From positions 558,001 through 622,000 of the forward strand of contig NW_020289979.1 in NCBI RefSeq assembly GCF_003144245.1: DNA of 64,000 nucleotides. The letters run 5' to 3'. Below the pieces are notes generated by a model, which was not told where the DNA came from, ran no database searches, and saw only the letters and a list, made by a program, of their open reading frames with translations. The position numbers were made by a program, and so were the translations under genes. Of the stretch, positions 21,790 through 31,161 are shown piece by piece. Positions within the stretch are counted from its first letter, which is position 1. The number at the start of each line of letters is the position of its first letter. Source of the DNA: Jaminaea rosea. Its lineage: Eukaryota; Basidiomycota; Exobasidiomycetes; Microstromatales.

Positions 21790-23665
21790 TCTGACTATGC
21801 TGTCCCCCTCTTCTTGATTCTGCTTCCAACGGCCTCGTCAGGCACCACTTCCGTTCGGCGCCAATGAGTTCGCCCTGTGTTTTTCCCACACCGCGGGAGA
21901 AGAGCCAGCCGGGTCGAATCAGGGCTCAAGCAATCAGGGGGCACGGACGACGCCGCCAGGATGCAGCACGCAGGAGCAACAAGCGCACCGCACCGGACAG
22001 ATGAGGGACCGGGGGGAGGTGGGCTTTGAGGGCGAAGGAGATGCTTGCCCTCTTGACGACCTCGATGACGATGAGCTGCTCGCCGCACTTGCTTCGACGG
22101 GATCGACACCTCGTGACTGCCGGTCTCAAAAGAGGGGAGAGTTACAGGCCCGCCGGCAGGCAACCTCGGCCCCACTCGCTGTCTTGGGATGGAGGCGGAC
22201 CTTGCGAAAAAGCTTGTTGCTAAGTCCCGTCCTGCCTGCGAGTGGCCTCTCGATGCGGGTGAGACACTCGATAGCCGAAAATCCAGCAAGGGGGAAGTCG
22301 GCGAGGCGATTGTGAAGGACAGAAAATGAATGTAGGTGGAATGGATTGAGAAAGGTGCAACCTCTCTCCCCACCACATAGTTGGTACAATCCGACCTGAC
22401 GACATCGTCAACGACGTGAGTACAGCTCTGCTTGGCTTCTCAGCATCGACGCTAGAAACTCATTACTGCTTCTCGCTGGCAATATCGCAACTCTGTGATC
22501 TGAAGAACTCCGAGATTAGCTCTTCCTCCCTGCCCCGGCATCGTCTGCGTCTGTATTCACTGTCCCGGTGTCGTGTCAACGCCAACGGCGGAACGGCCCC
22601 CCTGTGTGACGTCTCGGAGTGACGAGGGGCCGGTGCTGATCGCCTCTAGTCGGACGCACGCCTACATGCGCATACAGTACGTACGCACGCGTGCAGAAAC
22701 CAGAGTGAGAGTAAGTCCTCTCCCTGTTTCCTCTGCAAGCTGTGTTCCTGCATAAGGTTAGTCGCGAGTGATGAAAGGGCAGGAGGGCACGACAACGTCA
22801 AGTCGATGCGTCCGAAGACGTCGACAGGGAAGCGTCACGATCCCGCAATTCATTCTACGACGTCCGGGCCTTCTGACGTCTGACATCCGGCATGTCGACA
22901 TCGGACGTTGGATCATTGGGGCTTCGACGGACCTTTAATTCACCAGCCGCTCACTGTGTCTCTTTCGCTCTCTCGCTATGCTCCTAATGCCCGCGGCAGC
23001 ACCACGCGCCTAGATTAGCGTGAGAAAGGAGAGGAGATCTCCGCAAGCCAAGCCACCCTCATTTCGCGCTCGTCGTCATTAAGGTGCGCCACTGGCTTTA
23101 CGCGCTGGTGGATGCCACTTGCGGTATCTTGGACGGCGGCTGAGGATGAAACTCGTGAGACGTTGTGTGGACGTCGTCAAGGAGAGAGAAGCGAGACCGC
23201 CTCCGCAAAGCAGAGTGACTGGACACTCGAACGCCCGGTCGGCAGGCGGCCAAGTCCTCTGTCAACATCGACGTGGAAGAAACGCAAGTATTGAAAATAA
23301 ATAGATTTCTCGCAATGGCGGGCGGGCAATGGAGGGGTATACTCGGGGTTGAAAGAAGGAAGGGTCGGTGTGTGTGCCTGCTCTGGTTGACAAGAGGGGG
23401 ATGAGGGCAAGGCAGTGTAGCGTGAAGGGGTACGAAAGTGTCGCGGGGCGTTACACTAGGAGAGAGAAATGAGTGTGTTTGCAGTAAAGCGTTGCAGGGG
23501 GGTGTAGAGCCATGCTCACGGCGTCACCCTGGTTTACGATGCGGTGCTGAGGGAACGCAGTGCAGGGTAGCGCGATGCTGATCGAGACCGGGAAAGAGGT
23601 CATGCTGGGTGTCGAGAAATGATGAGACGGCGAAGCCGCAGAATAGAGAGAATGTCGCCGTAGCG
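21790..23665. promoter_or_regulatory. 1.9 kb intergenic region with a cluster of GACGTC (CRE-type) sites
   Basis: No gene seen. It contains the upstream region of the methyltransferase gene (start 21789, minus) and the 3' end of the YANK-type kinase gene (stop 23666). TGACGTC occurs at 22607-22613 and 22874-22880, and GACGTC cores at 22817-22822, 22859-22864 and 23170-23175, resembling CREB/ATF-type bZIP half-sites or full cores. Four of the five lie within about 275 bases. Confidence 0.4.
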
Positions 23666-25466
23666 TCATCGCGCGTATCCCAGATCCTTCATCGGGTAAG
23701 CTCCCGTCTGTTGTTGTGTGCTCGCCGTCGGTATCAGGTTTGGCTCCCGTGACTGGCCGTCCATCGAGCTACTGACTCTCGGCGTGCCGTACGGATGCTG
23801 CTGCTGATGAGGTTGGAAGCCGAGCGCCCCACCGTTTCCTCCCGATGAAGACACGCCGTTACTGTGCAGTCTTTCGAGATCCGACCCTCTACCATCATCC
23901 ACTCCGTACCCTTGCCGGCTCATCGACGCCTTCTCTCCTCTGTCATGCCCTCTCGGGTCCAGCATCCCACTTGGTCCGGTGATCGAGCTTCCGCCCGTCG
24001 CCTGGGGCGCAAGCATCATGCCATGCCCACCGTGAGCCCCGTTCAGCTGCGACGCCGACCCGCTCATGTCGGCCAGCGGCTGGTCCTGCAGCGTGTAAGT
24101 GGTTGACGAAGTCTGTTGTTGCTCCTCGAGCGTCCTCTCCCGTGCCTTTGGCGACTTGAAGTAGGACCGTCTCACCTGCTTGAGATGGTCGAAGGGCAGG
24201 AAATGCTCTTCCATCTGCCGCATCTCCGGCGCCAAGCTGTTGATATCGCGCTTCTCGTCGCGCTTCCGAGCCTTGAGCGGGTTATCTTCGAGCAAGAGCT
24301 CTTCGAGCTCGTGTGTCGCGTCAAAGTTGGCTTTTTTGCTGTCGGGCTCGAATGGAGGCTTCAGCTGCTTTGCCATCAAAGCATCCCAGTCTAGGTTGGC
24401 GAACCATGGGTGAGCCTTGAAGTCCTCGAGCCCGTTTCTGCAACCCATCCTCTTGCGAGTATCCCGCTCCAGCATCCCCTTGATACAGCTAATCGTCTCC
24501 CTCGAGACGATCGTGTCTACATTCTCCGGGAACCCGCACCGGTCATTCATGATCGAATGCGTCAGGGCCGAATTTGTCTTGCCTCTGAAGGGTCTCCGTC
24601 CAAAGAGCAATTCGTACGCCGTCACGCCCAAAGACCACCAGTCGACGGAGCTCAGGTAGCCGCGCTTGCCTAGGACCTCCGGGGCCATGTAGGCCATGGA
24701 GCCGGCAATGGAAGTCAGTGGACGCTTGAGCGAGAAGTGGACAGCAATGTTGAAGTCGGTAAGATGGGCATGACCCTTTTCATCCAGGAGGACATTATCC
24801 GGCTTGATGTCGCGATGGACCTGCGCGAGCGCATCGAGGCGTGGTTAGCTGCCAGCTTCGATGTTCCACCGTGCATCGCAGCGAACTCACGATCTGTAGG
24901 TTGTGAAGATAGTCTAATGCGCAGGCTAGCTCTGCTACGTAGAAGCGTACCACCGCCTCCTTCATGTTGCCAGTACGATCGAGGTGGAAGCGCAGGTCGC
25001 CGCCCAGCATCAGGTCGAGGACCATGAACATGTTCTCGTCATCTTGGAAAGCGTAGCGCAGGTTGCACACGAAGGGGCTCTCGATCTCCTCCAGCAACCG
25101 CCTTTCTTGAATGATATTTGAGACTGCTCTCATCTTCATGCACTTGGCTTTGTTGATGTATTTGAGCGCATACAGTGTCTGAGCGGCAGAAGGTGGGCAT
25201 GGTCAGCTCGGAAGGTCTCGTGCAACAAATCCTAGTCAGCCCCCTCGCTCACCTTGGTCTGCTTATGCTGCACAACTCTGACCTTGCCAAAGGCTCCCTT
25301 GCCAACGGCCCGCAGCAGGTAAAAGTGGTAGAGGTCGACTGGCCCATCGAAGTCGATGACCTGGCAGCGCGATCATCAAGGGGCGGGTCAGCATATACTC
25401 ACGCCCCGATCTACATACTACGCTCTCCCTTTAGCTCACCTCTGGCTTACAGCAGATGCCGCCCAT
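23666..25466 (-). CDS. Serine/threonine kinase of the STK32/YANK family
   Basis: Four exons inferred: 25466-25440, 25360-25253, 25178-24891, 24820-23666 (525 residues). The 27-base first exon encodes MGGICCKPE, a start with Gly2 for N-myristoylation and adjacent cysteines for palmitoylation. The kinase domain follows at once: Gly loop GKGAFGKV (about 29-36), catalytic Lys51 in LYALKYINK, HRDIKPDN (143-150), and TDFN (162-165), where Asn replaces the usual Gly of DFG as in YANK kinases. Next come AYMAPEV and DWWSLGVTAYELLFG, then the AGC-like tail with PFEPDSKKANFDATHELEELLLEDNP. The C-terminus is a disordered Gly/Ser/Gln tail. The product is inferred to be membrane-tethered. Family assignment is strong; the physiological role in fungi is not established from sequence. 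Confidence 0.92.
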
Positions 25467-26698
25467 TGTCAGGAAAGAGAAGCGACGAGGAAGATGTCAC
25501 GGGGATGCCAAGCGTTGCAAGTGACGGCACCCCTCGGGGTAGGATAGGTTGGACAGGAGCGGAGTGTGGGATGAGCCGATGGGGGGGACGGCGGCTGGGC
25601 CTTGGGGTTGCGGTTGCGTAGTGACGACAATGGCGACGACGATGATCGTGACGGTATCAACGGAGGCGCAGGATGACAGCCATAGGGTGATGGGCGGCGA
25701 TAGACTAGGCGCGCCTCCGCGGGGCAGCAATCGTGTTGGACGACAAAGCGAGGGACAGAGGAGGGCGACTTGAGAGAAGGAAAGTAAGAATGAGGCCAGT
25801 CAATCTGCGCGGCCGTCGTCCGTTGGGCGCTGGCCTGTCGTGTCGTCGATGCTTAGCAGATGATAGCTGCCTTTTGCACCCCTCGAGTGATGGAGAAGAA
25901 AGATCTGTTTGTTGGTTGGCCACGCTCTGTAGTGGGGGAGGAGAAGCAGGCGTGACGGCGGACAGGGCAGACAGCGGCGGATGCACGGCGCAGGGAGAAG
26001 TCGTTGGTGCAGCAGCAAGCCAGCCAAAGTCAAATGAAGCCACGCCGCGGAGAGACAGAGAGGCCAGCGGCGGGTGAACAACCAAGAGGCGACGAGGCGA
26101 CGAGGCGACGGACGCTAAAGGGCTCTCCCCTCTCTCTGCTAGTCGAGGCTAGCCAGAGTCAATCTCAACGCCGAATTCTCGCCAAACTCCTGTGGGAACG
26201 AGTGAGAGCTCGACGATGTCGGGGCAAAGTGAGTGCTGTGTGATCAAGGTTAAGGCCTTGCGTGTGGTAGCTGAGCTCAGATGGGCGGCGACAAGCAGTG
26301 TCATTGCTCGTGATCGTGCGCATCGGCGTGAGGCTTCTCATGGGCGGTCAGGTACACTAATTGCAGTATCAATGATTGAACCTCTGTGCTCCACGAGCAT
26401 CAAAAGAGAGTGGTTTCCGCTCCTGTCAGAGGTGTCGAGACTCCCTCATTCTCAAATCTCAATCAGAGTAGCGGTAGCTTACACGCAACAGGACCGAGCG
26501 TGGGTGAGGTGAGGCGTGAACTTCTCTCCACTCGTCTGAGCAGCCAAGTTGCGCATGCGCCTCATTTTGAGCTGCACGCACGCCCGGGCGTCGAAGAGGG
26601 CGGCGCAACTTTCTCGCATCGTCATCATCTAAACCCGGACAAGGCGCAAGCTGAAGGCCATCGCGGTTGCTCAGGAGCTAGGGGTACTTATCGGTAGT
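25467..26698. promoter_or_regulatory. Divergent promoter region between the YANK kinase and the WD40 gene
   Basis: 1.2 kb shared by two outward-facing genes. An exact tandem repeat of the 8-mer GAGGCGAC, three copies, lies at 26086-26109. No coding frame with family motifs was seen. Confidence 0.45.
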
Positions 26699-28246
26699 AT
26701 GGCAAGCGCGAATGGGGAAGCAGAGGTAGCACGAGCTGGAGCAGCGGCAGCGGCGGCCGAGAGCGAGTCAGCATGGCCCACTCCTCCAACGTTTCGATTC
26801 GACCACTCTCACCTTCCGAGTCTCGTACATCGGGTGCGGCCGAGCGACATTGTAAGACCATCAAACTCGCTCAATAAGGGAAAGAGCAAAGCCAGCTCCT
26901 CCATTACTGACCAGCAAGAATTTTGGCGAAGAGCGAGATGGTCACCTGACGGGAGCCATCTCCTAGCGCAAACGGAGAGCCATCACCTTGACCTCTTTAA
27001 GCTATCCAGCAGTAGCGACAGCGACGCTGCCGCGTCGTCGAGCTCGTCGCCCCACTCGCTCCGACACATCCTTCGTCTTCCGTCCCCAACCCCGCTTCTC
27101 GACTACACCTGGTACCCCTTCGCGCACCCCAGCCATCCCGCAACCTGGTGCTTCGCGTACAGCGCGCGCGATGTTCCCCTTCGGCTGGTCGACGCCTATA
27201 CAGGAGCGACGAGGGCGACCTACGGGATTCAAGACCACGTAGAGCGCTTTATCGGCCCACAGGCAGTCGCCTTCACTCTCGATGGGATGAGCTTGCTCGC
27301 CGGACATGGCGGGAGCATCAGCATCTTCGACGTTACGAGGCCTGGGGTCAACACATGCACAACCCTTCGACTGGTGCCAATGAAACGCGCGGTAGGCGCA
27401 GAGCTTCAGAGAGGACTCGTGTCAGCGCTGACAATCGTACCACACTACGACGGGTCAGGCTCTGAGCTCATCGCCGTGGCTACTTTCTCTGGCACGGTCG
27501 GCATCTACCAGCGAGGCGGCGGCGCTCCTCCGGGACTGTGGGTTGACTCTGCCAGACAGCCCACGGTGTCAAGCAGCCTATGCATTGCTGGATGGAAAGA
27601 AGGGGAGGGCGCTGGAGTGATGCAGCTCGCTTTCCATCCGACCACGCCCTACCTGCTCTTCGTGGCGCTACGCAAGTCGGGGAGCATCAAATGCTTCGAT
27701 CTCAGGTATCTCTCGCCTGCCCCAGATTTTACCTCGTCCGAGCCGGCAGATGCGGCACTTGTCGCCATCTACGATCGCGAGGGAGTCGAGGGGCCAGACG
27801 GAGAAGACGAAGACGATTACGAGTGGACACGTGCAACATCCCAACGCCTCTTCTTCCACATAGACTGGGCAGGTCGTTGGCTTTGTGCCGGCAGCACAAC
27901 GGGCAGGGTGAGCGTCTGGAGCTTGACAGCCAGCGGGGACGATGAGGGGAACCAAGGAGCAGGGCAACATGCTGCGAGTCGAAGGAGTCAAGCACAGCTG
28001 AGACCACGAGCTCGTCGAGCTTCGTGGAAGCTAGCAGGAGACGCCATTGCTTCAGTGAGCCTCCATCCTCTGCTGCCCCTCGTCGTGGCTGCAAGTGGAT
28101 CTAGGAGGTGGCCGGACGAGGGCATTGAGGACGAGGATCATAGCAGTAGCGACGAGAGCGCCAAGAGGACTGGCACTGCGGGCGCTCCTCGGTGGTTGGC
28201 CCATGATGCAGGATTGAGCCTCTGGGATATAAGTGAAAGTCAATGA
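26699..28246 (+). CDS. WRAP53/TCAB1-like WD40-repeat protein
   Basis: Single exon, 515 residues. An Ala-rich lead is followed by a WD40 propeller. The characteristic opening is present: RARWSPDGSHLLAQTESHHL, then LLDYTWYPFAHPSHPATWCF, and PLRLVDAYTGATRATYGIQDHVE, which follow the order of WRAP53 (telomerase Cajal body protein 1: YDYCWYP, then RDNPVHLWDAFTG). Later blades include AFTLDGMSLLAGHGGSISIF, SALTIVPHYDGSGSELIAVA, KSGSIKCFDLRY and GRWLCAGSTTGRVSVWSLT. In animals the protein binds the CAB box of scaRNAs and telomerase RNA; fungal members are taken to have a related RNP role, which is inference. The start ATG is at the first open position, only a few bases into the frame. Confidence 0.85.
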   Translation: MASANGEAEVARAGAAAAAAESESAWPTPPTFRFDHSHLPSLVHRVRPSDIVRPSNSLNKGKSKASSSITDQQEFWRRARWSPDGSHLLAQTESHHLDLFKLSSSSDSDAAASSSSSPHSLRHILRLPSPTPLLDYTWYPFAHPSHPATWCFAYSARDVPLRLVDAYTGATRATYGIQDHVERFIGPQAVAFTLDGMSLLAGHGGSISIFDVTRPGVNTCTTLRLVPMKRAVGAELQRGLVSALTIVPHYDGSGSELIAVATFSGTVGIYQRGGGAPPGLWVDSARQPTVSSSLCIAGWKEGEGAGVMQLAFHPTTPYLLFVALRKSGSIKCFDLRYLSPAPDFTSSEPADAALVAIYDREGVEGPDGEDEDDYEWTRATSQRLFFHIDWAGRWLCAGSTTGRVSVWSLTASGDDEGNQGAGQHAASRRSQAQLRPRARRASWKLAGDAIASVSLHPLLPLVVAASGSRRWPDEGIEDEDHSSSDESAKRTGTAGAPRWLAHDAGLSLWDISESQ

Positions 28247-28562
28247 TGATCAAAGTGGGTCTCGTCCACTCATCTTCACGTCTTCCTTGCGTGGAGAGGA
28301 AAAGCAGAGGATTTCATTTGGCAACGACGAAGAGCGCAGGGCTTCTCGTGAGAGGAAAGGAAGACTAGATTTGAGATGTTTCGAGAGGCGCAAGTCTTGA
28401 TTCAAGAGTCGAGAGGCTCTCAGCGGGAAATAAGAGAAGAGATGTACAATTGAGTACGAGATCGGTCTTCGAGGACGACGCGAGGCCAGATCAACCCGCT
28501 GCGATGTCCGTGGCGTCCTCAATGGCAAACCAAGCTCGACCTGAACGAGGCGTCGCTTTCGT
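28247..28562. other. Convergent 3' intergenic region
   Basis: About 316 bases between the WD40 gene stop and the GPI-protein stop. Only 3' UTR-type sequence seen. Confidence 0.4.
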
Positions 28563-30021
28563 CTAGAAGAGAGCGTGAGCGAGGAGGCCCAGCAGACCAA
28601 CAGCGGCAGCGCAGGGAATGGTGATGCCAAGCTTGGGGCCGACTGTGGCGGCGACGTTGTGGCCGGTGGTTCTATCGAGGGGAAGGAGGACAGCTGGTCA
28701 GCGATCGGCGCGCTCTCGTCCACCCCACATCAACTCACGTAGCACCTGAAGCATTAGTCGAGCTGCCGCTGCCGCTCGAAGAGGGCTCGCTGGAAGAAGA
28801 GGACGTTGAGCTAGGCGTAGATGAACTCGTTGTGTCGGTGCTGCTTGAGCCGCCAGATCCGGTGGAGCTGCTGTTGGACCCTCCAGACGTAGTCGACGAG
28901 GAGCTTGAGTTGGACGACTTCGGCGTTGAGCTGGTGGTCGAGTTCTTGGAACTGCCAGAGCCAGAGCTGGAGCCGGATCCTGAACCCGAGCCAGAGCTCG
29001 AGCTGCTTGAGCCGCCGCTGCTACTGCTGCTCGAGGTTCCCGAATCATCACTCTTGCCGCTACCGACGAGGCTACCGGCACATTCGTTGTTGCCGCCGTC
29101 CTGTTGAGAAGGGAAGAACGAAGTTCCGTTGGCAGTAGTCGGAGTGACACGATTGGTGGTGTTGTCGGGATTGGGAAGCATGGGCATGAAGGGGGTGTCA
29201 GAATCGTCGTCGCGTCGAAGGAAGGCGTTCGCCTTTTCGCAGCAGTTGCCAGCTTCCGAAGGAGGCTTCTGAAGCATCGTAGCCCCGGTGCGCGAGTGGG
29301 GGCGATGTCGTCGAGGACATCGTCAGAGCGATGATGTGACGTTGACGCTCAAGGCAGCGACCTCTCACACCATGACACCACCTCATCGTCTCTGTGTCGT
29401 AGCGAGCACACGCCGGCTTGATTGCTCAGCCACTCACCTGAACGACGACCTGCGACGAAGCGTTTGTCTCTCCGTTGTTGTCACGGACTTGAAGGGTGAT
29501 CTTGGTGCCTGCCTTGACGTTGACGCTGCGCAATATGGCGAAGAGCATGGCGAAAAGATCATGATCAGCGCGCCAGACGAACAGGTGTCAACGGTCCTGG
29601 CTGGCGCTCACTGCCAGGTGTAATGGCCCGTTGCAGCGTTCTGAGCTTCGATGCGGTAGATGGGCTCACCCTCCATCTTGCTGCCTTCATATACCTGCAA
29701 AGCAAGAGGCGGGAGACAAAGCGATGTGAGCACGGTAAGTACACCTTTGAACCTCCTCGCAGAGCGCAGCTCACCGCGATGTAGACGGGCGGCGCGGCGT
29801 TTTCCCATGTAATCTGGGCAGCGAGACATTGCACTAGGCTGAGGTCGCAGATAGAGAATGAGCAACGGTGATCAGTGTGAGGAGAAGCTGTTGATCCGCC
29901 TCAAATGCTTGAACGCTCACCTCGTGGGGGTGTAGATGACGGGACTGGCCTTGGTCCTCGCCGTAAAGAAGACGGCGAGGGCGACGATGGACGTGTGGAT
30001 AAGAGTCGTGAATTTGACCAT
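28563..30021 (-). CDS. Kre9/Knh1-like GPI-anchored cell-wall protein
   Basis: Six exons inferred: 30021-29921, 29838-29775, 29694-29612, 29525-29438, 29268-28739, 28671-28563 (324 residues, phases all consistent). A signal peptide (MVKFTTLIHTSIVALAVFFT) leads to the domain seen in the fungal Ser-Thr-rich GPI-anchored/Kre9-Knh1 group: LVQCLAAQITWENAAPPVYI, VYEGSKMEGEPIYRIEAQ, TGHYTWHVNVKAGTKITLQV and NASSQVVVQ, an Ig-like fold of about 95 residues. A Cys-containing stretch (EAGNCCEKANAFL) and a long Ser/Gly/Thr-rich stalk follow. A terminal hydrophobic segment (CAAAVGLLGLLAHALF) serves as a GPI-attachment signal. The product is inferred to be exposed at the cell surface and O-glycosylated, with a role in wall beta-glucan assembly or organisation as in Kre9-related proteins. 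Confidence 0.85.
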
Positions 30022-31161
30022 GGTAGCTGGGGTTAGCAGGGTAAGAGGAAAGGCAATGTTGCGAATGGGTGCAGGGATGAAAGTTGATCAAGGACGCTGC
30101 ATCGGGGGGGAGACCCACGAGCGCGCTGGCGGACGGTCACCAACACCACGCCTCGTCTCTTCCTTTGCCCTCGCACCTGCTGTGCCGCTCAAGCACCGCC
30201 TCTCTCCTCGCTCACCTCACCAGCGCAGTCAGGCCGCCTGATACGAGCCGCCGATCGGCATCATCGACTGCAATCAAAAGCCGCTGCCCCAAGGTTCCTC
30301 CGCACCACTACGTGGCGACCGCTGATCATTTGAGGCCGTTTAGTCTCATGCCGCACACGAGACAAGGCAGAAGCCTGCGGCATGTGCGAGACGTGGGTCA
30401 GCGGCTGCGGATGACCTGATGCCTCCGTTCACATCCTCAGCTGCTTGTCATTCTTGCTCAACGGCCTTTCATTGCACCATGGAGGGCGAGCGAGCCAGTG
30501 TCTGGCGGCACGGCGGGCTTGTGGTGGCCCGATAGCACGGGGGGGGCTCGGTCGCCGTTTGCCGGTCGTCCGCTGCTGCGACAGGAAGGTCTCCTCGGTA
30601 TCGCCTTGTCGTGAGTCTTGCACACGAGACGTGGTGGATCAAAGAGGGCGAGGAGCAGGCTGGCATGACCTTGTTCGCTCCTAAGCTCACCGGTGCTCAG
30701 CTTGCCGGTCACGATGCTTAGTCTTCGTCAATGACGCTCTCTCCTGCCTGGCCGCCGGAATGCGACTCCTCACATCACCCGACGGAATTCGACAGCCGAT
30801 GGGTGGACCCGCGCCTGTTTGCAGCCCAGCCGGCCAAGTTCGTCTTACATCTTTGCATTAACGAATTGAATGGTAGAGTGGAGTAAGACCTTTCACTGCT
30901 TTCCATCAGATCCACCTCTCCACGCTCTTCATTATCAGTAACATCATCGTCATCATCATCCACATCGATCCACATCGATTCCCGGCCTCATCGTTGTCGC
31001 CAAGGGGTTTCCGCGTCGCCGTCCTCTCCTTCCTCCACTCATCCTCACAGCGAGTCAATCGCGTTTGGACCCGTTATCGCCCCGAGAGACATCGTCTCTC
31101 CCATTACTTCTCTTATTCTCCCCTCCCCAGGTGACACACCCCTCAAAGACACTGTGCCATC
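30022..31161. promoter_or_regulatory. Divergent promoter between the GPI-protein gene and the Sec14-MoaD gene
   Basis: 1.1 kb with no credible gene. A duplicated CCACATCGAT lies at 30960-30979 next to a CAT/ATC-rich run. The 100 bases before the ATG at 31162 are CT-rich, as expected of a leader. Confidence 0.4.
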
